A stretch of DNA of 50,606 nt from NCBI GenBank assembly GCA_031279515.1, contig JAITII010000022.1, positions 1 through 50,606 on the forward strand. Reading direction: 5' to 3'. Positions within the stretch are counted from its first letter, which is position 1. The number at the start of each line of letters is the position of its first letter. This document shows positions 45,227 to 50,606 of the stretch, in pieces. The position numbers were made by a program, and so were the translations under genes. Under the pieces are notes generated by a model. That model did not search any database. It worked only from the letters and a program-made list of their open reading frames with translations, and had not been told where the DNA came from. The stretch comes from Deltaproteobacteria bacterium. Lineage in GTDB: Bacteria > Desulfobacterota > Desulfarculia > Adiutricales > Adiutricaceae.

Positions 45227-45255
45227 TTTACAAGATAATTTATTAAAGGTATAAT
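45227..45255 (+). promoter_or_regulatory. Sigma-70 promoter for trmFO
   Basis: -35 TTTACA (45227-45232), a 17-base spacer and perfect -10 TATAAT (45250-45255). Transcription would start near 45262, giving a leader of about 140 bases. A second TTGACA just upstream (45161-45166) has poorer spacing to its TATAAT. Confidence 0.75.
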
Positions 45256-45401
45256 CCACGACATAGCAAGTTGTCGTCACCATTACCCTCCGACGGCCCA
45301 CATTTTTCCTCTTTTCACCCAAGATAATTCAAATTCCATTTCCCCTAGCCCAAAGGATCTCTAGTTTCAAGGATCTTTAGTTTCGGAATATATTCGGGAT
45401 A

Positions 45402-46727
45402 ATGTCCCAAGTTTTGCATATAGTAGGCGGAGGCCTAGCCGGCTCAGAAGCGGCTTGGCGAGCTTCCGCACATGGTATTTCTGTTGTTATCTGGGAAATG
45501 AAACCTTCCAGATATTCTCCTGCTCATAAGAGTCCGGATTTGGCTGAGCTAGTGTGCTCCAACTCTTTTCGGGCAAAAGATCCTTACAATGCGGTGGGCC
45601 TTTTAAAGGAAGAGATGCAGAGGCTAGGTTCCATCGTGATGGAGGCAGCTCTTTTAACCCAAGTCCCAGCAGGTGGGGCATTGGCGGTGGACAGGACCCT
45701 TTTCAGCCGTAAGGTGACAGAAAAACTTGAACAAAGAGGAAATATAGAGATAAGGCGCCAAGAATTCACTTCTCTTCCAACTGGAACAGCACCTTTGGTG
45801 CTCTCTCCAGGACCTTTGGCATCCGATGCCATTGTAAGTATTGTCACGAAACTGACCGGGGCCCAAAACCTTTCCTTTTACGATGCCCTGGCACCAATTG
45901 TCAGCTACGACTCTCTGGACCATTCCAGGCTTTTTGCCCAGGACCGCTACGGAGCGCCGGGTGGTGACTATCTTAATGCTCCCATGGATAAGGAGGAATT
46001 TTACATTTTCTATGATGCCCTCATGGAGGCTGACAAAGTAAAGCCGCGGCCCTTTGAAGAGAAAAGATTTTTCGAGGGCTGCCTTCCCATAGAGGTCATG
46101 GCTCATAGAGGAATTAAGACCTTGACCTACGGTCCCATGAAACCTGTGGGTTTAACCGACCCTAAAACCGGTCGCCGGCCCTTTGCCGCGGTCCAGCTAA
46201 GGAGGGAAAACAAATCTGGCACAAGTTGGAACCTCGTGGGCTTCCAGACCAGGCTTACCCGCCCGGCCCAAGAGAAGGTCTTAAGGCTCATACCCGGCTT
46301 TCAAAAGGCAGAATTTTTGCGTTACGGTGCTATTCACCGCAACAGTTATCTAGATGCCCCAAAGGTCTTAGACCCTTATCAACGCCTTTTGGCCTCTCCC
46401 AATATCTTCATAGCCGGCCAATTTTCTGGGGTGGAAGGCTATGTGGAATCCGCTGCCCAGGGCATCTTGGCCGGTGAAAACGCCGCCAGGGCCCTTACAG
46501 GGCGTAAACTTTTAAGCCCTCCCAGGACCACAGCCCTAGGTTCCCTTGTTTCCCACCTAGAGGCCGTCGCCAAAGGCCAACCTTTTTCTCCGTCCAATAT
46601 CAATTTCGGTCTCTTTCCGCCCCCACCTTCTCATCTTACGCGCCACCAAACTCAAAGCTGGCGCCTTTCAACTGCCAGGAGCGACTTAGATCCCTTCATA
46701 AGGGAATTAGCCTCATGCCCAAGTTAA
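45402..46727 (+). CDS. trmFO: TrmFO, folate-dependent tRNA m5U54 methyltransferase
   Basis: This gene encodes 441 residues, normal length. TrmFO methylates U54 in the T-loop of tRNAs using 5,10-methylene-THF and FADH2. The FAD-binding N-terminus is VLHIVGGGLAGSEAAWRAS. Further family blocks are LAELVCSNSFR, VPAGGALAVDR, the catalytic Cys region FFEGCLPIEVMAHRG, LTYGPMKPVGLTDPKTGR, and FIAGQFSGVEGYVESAAQG. It replaces the SAM-dependent TrmA of E. coli. The stop codon overlaps the start of the downstream lipoprotein by 13 bases, so translation of the two is coupled. Confidence 0.97.
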   Translation: MSQVLHIVGGGLAGSEAAWRASAHGISVVIWEMKPSRYSPAHKSPDLAELVCSNSFRAKDPYNAVGLLKEEMQRLGSIVMEAALLTQVPAGGALAVDRTLFSRKVTEKLEQRGNIEIRRQEFTSLPTGTAPLVLSPGPLASDAIVSIVTKLTGAQNLSFYDALAPIVSYDSLDHSRLFAQDRYGAPGGDYLNAPMDKEEFYIFYDALMEADKVKPRPFEEKRFFEGCLPIEVMAHRGIKTLTYGPMKPVGLTDPKTGRRPFAAVQLRRENKSGTSWNLVGFQTRLTRPAQEKVLRLIPGFQKAEFLRYGAIHRNSYLDAPKVLDPYQRLLASPNIFIAGQFSGVEGYVESAAQGILAGENAARALTGRKLLSPPRTTALGSLVSHLEAVAKGQPFSPSNINFGLFPPPPSHLTRHQTQSWRLSTARSDLDPFIRELASCPS

Positions 46728-47587
46728 TCTTCCATTTTATCCCCCTTGCCTTTCTGTGTCTGGTAACAGCTTCCTGTGCCCAGCCGGGGACTCAGCTGCA
46801 TGCCTCCTTTAATGTAGGTGAGTTTACAGGCAATGCTGCGGAAAGCTTCACAAGAAGGCTTTCCGCCCATGGCACCTGGATGAGAGCCTCAGCTCTTCCC
46901 ACCTTGGTGGGCGTAGCTGACTATGCAGTAAGCCTACACCCGGCTCAAGAAACCGTAAGCACCATGGAGGAAGGGGATCTCATAGTCCACTGGGTAAATG
47001 AGCCCTTGACCGGTGAGGTCTGGCTGGTGGAGGAACCGGACACAAAATGGGTACCTAAGGACTTTAGCTATGAAAAGCTACATGGAAAGCTCACCATAAG
47101 CTGGAAACTCATAGGTCAAGAGGGGGACTTATTGGCAGAAGGGACTAATGATTACAATATCACCCGCAGCTTAGGTGGTCCTTTGGCTAATAGAAGGGGC
47201 GCTACTGTGCAAAGCCCAGATTCCTTAGCCCGAGATGCCCTAGCCGAACTTTGCGAGACTGCGGCCTCTAATATCACGGAGATTTTAGGGCCCCTCCATG
47301 CTGAAGGTGACCTGGCCCCAGCTGGAGACAATTTAAGTGTAAATGCCAGAAACTTAGTTGCCTTAGGCAACTGGGAAGAGGCTAGCGCCCTCTGGGAAGA
47401 ACTTTTGACTTTAAATCCCAACTATCCCCAAGCCCTTTATAATTTGGGGCTCTTCTATGAAAGAAAGGGCGATCTAACCCAGGCAGCGGCCTATTTTCGC
47501 CGCGCCTTTTTAAATGACCAATCTTCCAGGTACCGGAATGCCCTTACCCGAGTTACCGCTGTACTAAGGCCCCCAGACTTAAGATAA
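46715..47587 (+). CDS. Predicted lipoprotein with TPR
   Basis: This gene encodes 290 residues. A lipoprotein signal with lipobox VTASC (Cys20) is clear. The middle part (about 30-190) is a beta-rich domain I do not recognise; it includes ALPTLVGVADYAVSLHPA and GKLTISWKLIGQEGDLLAEGTNDYNI. The C-terminal part (about 210-280) holds two tetratricopeptide repeats (ARNLVALGNWEEASALWEELLTLNPNYPQALYNLGLFYERKGDLTQAAAYFRRAF). It should be anchored in the periplasm and hold a partner protein. The start overlaps the end of trmFO by 13 bases. The pairing with trmFO has no obvious functional meaning. Confidence 0.82.
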   Translation: MPKLIFHFIPLAFLCLVTASCAQPGTQLHASFNVGEFTGNAAESFTRRLSAHGTWMRASALPTLVGVADYAVSLHPAQETVSTMEEGDLIVHWVNEPLTGEVWLVEEPDTKWVPKDFSYEKLHGKLTISWKLIGQEGDLLAEGTNDYNITRSLGGPLANRRGATVQSPDSLARDALAELCETAASNITEILGPLHAEGDLAPAGDNLSVNARNLVALGNWEEASALWEELLTLNPNYPQALYNLGLFYERKGDLTQAAAYFRRAFLNDQSSRYRNALTRVTAVLRPPDLR

Positions 47588-47638
47588 GCCTAGGGCCTTT
47601 CACCTTTTGCTCCCTTTTTAGTTAAGTTAGGTTTTTTT

Positions 47639-49873
47639 ATGGAAAAATTTGCTACCCGCTTGGCGGAAAACTTAAAGCTCAGACCTCAACAAGTCGCCGC
47701 CTGCATAGAACTTCTAATCCAAGAGGCCACTGTCCCCTTCATTGCCCGTTATCGTAAAGAGTCCACGGGCGGCCTAGATGAAGTCAAGGTGAGCCAGATC
47801 TTCGAAAGACTCACGGCCTACGGCGAACTTATTGCGCGCCGTGAATCCATCTTAAAGTCCTTAACTTCTAAGGACCAGCTTACCCCAGAACTCAAAGAGA
47901 AGTTCTTAGCCGCAGAGACCCTTTCCGAACTAGAAGACATCTATCTGCCTTGGCGGCCCAAGAGGCGTACCCGGGCAGCTCTGGCTAAGGAAAGGGGCCT
48001 AGAACCCTTGGCAGCCAGGGTCTTTGAGCAAGATCCAACTATGGATCCCGTCAAGATGGCTCTTTATTTCATAAATAATATCGAACAAGCCAAAGGCCTT
48101 TCTCCGGAAGAGGCCCTAAAGGGGGCCAGGGACATCCTAGCGGAAAGGATAAACGAAAACGCCGTAGCCAGAGCTAAACTAAGGGAGCTTTTTGAAAAGG
48201 ATTCCTTACTAAAAAGCAAGGTCATAGCCGGCAAAGAGGTGCAGGGGGCCAAGTACGAAAACTATTTCAATGCCTCTGAGCATATCTTAAAGCTCCCCAG
48301 CCACCGCTATCTAGCCATGCGCCGGGGTGAGGCGGAGGGTATCCTATCCCTTTCCATCCAGCCGGACCCCCAGGCGGCAATAGCCCTTTTAATTCCCCTC
48401 TTTGTGAAAAACGACTCCCCTTGCGGGAACCAGGTATACGAAGCCCTGGTGGATGCCTATCGTAGGCTCCTATCTCTTTCCATGGAAACCGAGATCAGGA
48501 TGAAGACCAAGAAAAAGGCCGACCAGGAGGCCATAGAGGTCTTTGCCAAGAACTTCTATGAGCTCCTCATGGCACCACCCTGGGGCAAAAGGGCCATCTT
48601 GGCCGTAGACCCCGGCCTTAAAACCGGTTGCAAGCTGGTGGCCCTCTCCCAAGAGGGGGACCTTTTGGAGTACATGACTTGCTACCCCCACACAGGGGAG
48701 CAAGGCCGTCAAAACAGCAAAAATTCCATAGTTGACCTGGTAGAAAGGCATAAGCTCACTGCCATTGCCATTGGAAATGGCACAGGCGGTAGGGAGACGG
48801 AAAAGTTCATAAGTGAAATAAAAGAGCTGCAATCCATCCCCTGCCTTTTAGTCAGCGAGACAGGCGCCTCCATCTATTCCGCCTCCGACGAAGCTAGATC
48901 CGAGTTCCCCCAATTGGATCTGACAATCCGTAGCGCTGTCTCTATAGGCAGAAGACTCATTGACCCCCTGGCGGAATTGGTAAAGATAGACCCCCGTTCC
49001 ATAGGTGTCGGCCAATACCAGCACGACGTGGACCAGCTGCTTTTAAAAAATAGCTTGGATAGCGTGGTCATAAGCTGCGTAAACCAGGTCGGAGTGGAGG
49101 TCAATAGCGCCTCAGAAAGACTTTTATCTTACGTCTCCGGTTTGGGACCAGCTCTTGCCAAAAACTTTGTAGAGTACAGAAAGGAGCACGGTCCCTTTAA
49201 GAGCCGGGAAGATTTTCGCAAGGTACACCGCTTAGGCCCCAAGGCTTTTGAGCAGTGCGCCGGTTTTTTACGCATTCGCGGGGCCGAAAACCCCTTGGAT
49301 GCATCAGCAGTCCATCCCGAATCCTACCCTGTGGTGGAAAAGATGGCCAGTGACCTAGGGGTTTCCATCATAGATCTCATCCGGAATCGGGAAAATAGGC
49401 GCAACATCATCCTAGACAATTACAAAACCGCAACTATTGGCATTCCCACCTTGAAAGACATCATGCTGGAGTTGGATAAACCAGGAAGGGATCCAAGGAA
49501 GATCTTAGAGCCCTTAACCTTTGCCCCGGAGATCCATAAGCCCGAGGATCTTAACCCCGGCATGCGCATCCCGGGTGTAGTGGTAAATGTCACGGCCTTT
49601 GGGGCTTTTGTAGACATAGGTGTCCATTTGGACGGCCTTATCCACCTTAGCGAACTGGCAGACCGCTATATCAATGCCCCCAGTGAAGTGGTAAAGGTGG
49701 GTCAGAAGGTCTTAGTTACTGTCCTCGTGGTGGATCTAACTAAGGGACGCATCTCACTTAGCCTTAAGAAGAATCACGCAGCCAGTGAAAAGAAGGCCCA
49801 TACTCAGATCTCCCATATGAAACTTCCCTCAGCCATAGAGGAGACCGCCTCAAAGCTCTCTATCCAGCCATAA
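47639..49873 (+). CDS. tex: Tex, RNA-binding transcription accessory protein
   Basis: This gene encodes 744 residues, normal length. The N-terminal Tex region opens FATRLAENLKLRPQQVAACIELL and carries VPFIARYRKESTGGLDEVKV. A YqgF/RNase H-like domain (AILAVDPGLKTGCKLVAL) follows, then helix-hairpin-helix motifs (GLGPALAKNFVEYRKEHGPF), and a C-terminal S1 domain (PGMRIPGVVVNVTAFGAFVDIGVHLDGLIHLSEL). Tex binds nucleic acids and is related to eukaryotic Spt6. TTAGG precedes the ATG. It lies 50 bases after the lipoprotein gene and ends the trmFO transcript, closed by a terminator. Confidence 0.97.
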   Translation: MEKFATRLAENLKLRPQQVAACIELLIQEATVPFIARYRKESTGGLDEVKVSQIFERLTAYGELIARRESILKSLTSKDQLTPELKEKFLAAETLSELEDIYLPWRPKRRTRAALAKERGLEPLAARVFEQDPTMDPVKMALYFINNIEQAKGLSPEEALKGARDILAERINENAVARAKLRELFEKDSLLKSKVIAGKEVQGAKYENYFNASEHILKLPSHRYLAMRRGEAEGILSLSIQPDPQAAIALLIPLFVKNDSPCGNQVYEALVDAYRRLLSLSMETEIRMKTKKKADQEAIEVFAKNFYELLMAPPWGKRAILAVDPGLKTGCKLVALSQEGDLLEYMTCYPHTGEQGRQNSKNSIVDLVERHKLTAIAIGNGTGGRETEKFISEIKELQSIPCLLVSETGASIYSASDEARSEFPQLDLTIRSAVSIGRRLIDPLAELVKIDPRSIGVGQYQHDVDQLLLKNSLDSVVISCVNQVGVEVNSASERLLSYVSGLGPALAKNFVEYRKEHGPFKSREDFRKVHRLGPKAFEQCAGFLRIRGAENPLDASAVHPESYPVVEKMASDLGVSIIDLIRNRENRRNIILDNYKTATIGIPTLKDIMLELDKPGRDPRKILEPLTFAPEIHKPEDLNPGMRIPGVVVNVTAFGAFVDIGVHLDGLIHLSELADRYINAPSEVVKVGQKVLVTVLVVDLTKGRISLSLKKNHAASEKKAHTQISHMKLPSAIEETASKLSIQP

Positions 49874-49881
49874 AAAAATAT

Positions 49882-49926
49882 AAGCCTATTATCCCTTCTG
49901 CAAAGCCGGCGATAATAGGCTTTTTT
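49882..49926 (+). terminator. Intrinsic terminator of tex
   Basis: AAGCCTATTATC (49882-49893) pairs with GATAATAGGCTT (49911-49922), a 12-bp stem with a 17-nt loop, followed by a T-run. It lies 9 bases after the tex stop. Confidence 0.92.
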
Positions 49927-50606
49927 GCGCCTAAAAAAATTAGCTTGGCTCTAGCTAAAGCTAGGCTTTAGTTTTTCTTTCTACAATTGTTAAGCTTATG
50001 CGGGATAAAATTACCCCCGGGGAGAGCCGAAAAAAACAAGCATGAAAGGCCAAGATTTTTGGGGTAAGACTTGCTATTACCCAGGGGGATAATTATTAAA
50101 ACAATGAAACAGCTTTCTCTATATAGGATATCAATTTTTTTTAAATAAAAGTCTTCATTTATAAATGAATAAATATTTTAAAATTTTTTTTGTGATTATA
50201 TTAAAAAAATTATTGCATTTTCAAATTTCATAGTGCATAGTGCATAGTGCATAATCTATGCATGAAAACAAAATACGCTTATAAGATATTACCTACCATT
50301 TCTAAACATATGCGTCAGAAAGAAGCGAGATCTATCTAAAGGTAAGGAGAAAAAAAGATCTATATCTGGGAAACATATGAAACACAAGGATTTATAAATG
50401 TCTAGAAATTATCCGCCGGTATAATAAGCTAAAATTTAGGTATTCCTTAGCCTTGGGTAAAGGCGGAAAATATGAGACGCAAAAACAAATTGCCGTGAAA
50501 TAAAGGGAGTTGGAATGAAAGCTGAATTTTTAAAAATGCCCAAAAATAGGTCAGTAAAGCTTAAAAATGGATAATATTGTGCCAAGAGCTAAGAACCAAA
50601 CTTTTG
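49927..50606. other. AT-rich gene-free right end
   Basis: No gene is supported. It contains three tandem copies of CATAGTG (50229-50249) and the recurrent word ATATTGTGCCA (50574-50584). The region 50100-50220 is almost pure A/T. Confidence 0.55.
50229..50249. repeat. Three 7-bp tandem repeats (CATAGTG)
   Basis: Three perfect tandem copies of CATAGTG followed by CATA. A small slippage-prone repeat in non-coding DNA. Confidence 0.85.

Overview
The window looks like one stretch of chromosome from a Gram-negative bacterium. The gene set points to the former Deltaproteobacteria (Desulfobacterota): an lptC-lptA-lptB-rpoN block, tRNA-Leu directly before trigger factor, a DUF1844 protein, two tandem PilT-type ATPases, glycogen synthase beside a DUF3536-type GH57 glycosidase, TrmFO, and GlnRS. 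This placement is inferred from gene content and order; no 16S gene is present. Coding regions look clearly richer in G+C than the spacers, which are unusually long and very AT-rich (several of 0.5-1.4 kb). That pattern suggests ongoing genome decay, as in a host-associated lineage.

Layout. 1-5200: accessory and poorly coding. It holds a small lipoprotein, a secreted three-repeat cysteine protein, an intact DDE transposase of IS1634 type, and about 1.4 kb with no gene. 5200-8820: a near-perfect sigma-70 promoter followed by lptC, lptA, lptB and rpoN (LPS export plus sigma-54). 9270-13070: tRNA-Leu(UAG), a trigger factor with a very long histidine-rich tail, coaD, then ilvE. 13600-15230: a catalase on the minus strand with a strong terminator. 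16160-17670 (plus) and 18180-19100 (minus): two divergent enzyme-like proteins (PrmA-like and XdhC-like) whose cofactor-binding motifs appear lost. 19120-21420 (minus): a secreted Asn/Arg/Asp-rich protein and prfB with its programmed +1 frameshift. 21890-23250: a hairpin-rich leader, lpxC and its terminator. 23420-28310 (minus): a zinc-ribbon/pseudo-receiver protein, two PilT-family ATPases, and glnS. 29180-33180: glgA plus a GH57 glycosidase (glycogen metabolism). 33200-36900: a short duplicated palindromic repeat, an AT-rich 764-aa polytopic membrane protein, and a 1.3 kb gene-free stretch. 36900-44220: a Sel1-repeat protein (plus), then a minus-strand series of degP, a DUF1844 protein, a membrane-anchored DUF2726 protein, typA and a small Cys protein. 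45200-49930: promoter, trmFO, a TPR lipoprotein, tex and a terminator. The end of the window is AT-rich and gene-free.

Most of the window is conserved housekeeping: envelope biogenesis (Lpt, LpxC, DegP), translation (RF2, GlnRS, TrmFO, TypA, tRNA-Leu), protein folding (trigger factor) and carbon storage (GlgA, GH57). The least ordinary elements are the trigger factor with nearly 60 histidines in its tail, the run of enzyme-fold proteins that have lost catalytic motifs (PrmA-like, XdhC-like, receiver-like, DUF2726), the structured non-coding region before lpxC, and an orphan terminator in a 1.2 kb gap before trmFO. I did not find a complete new multi-gene system such as a CRISPR array, defence island or biosynthetic cluster.
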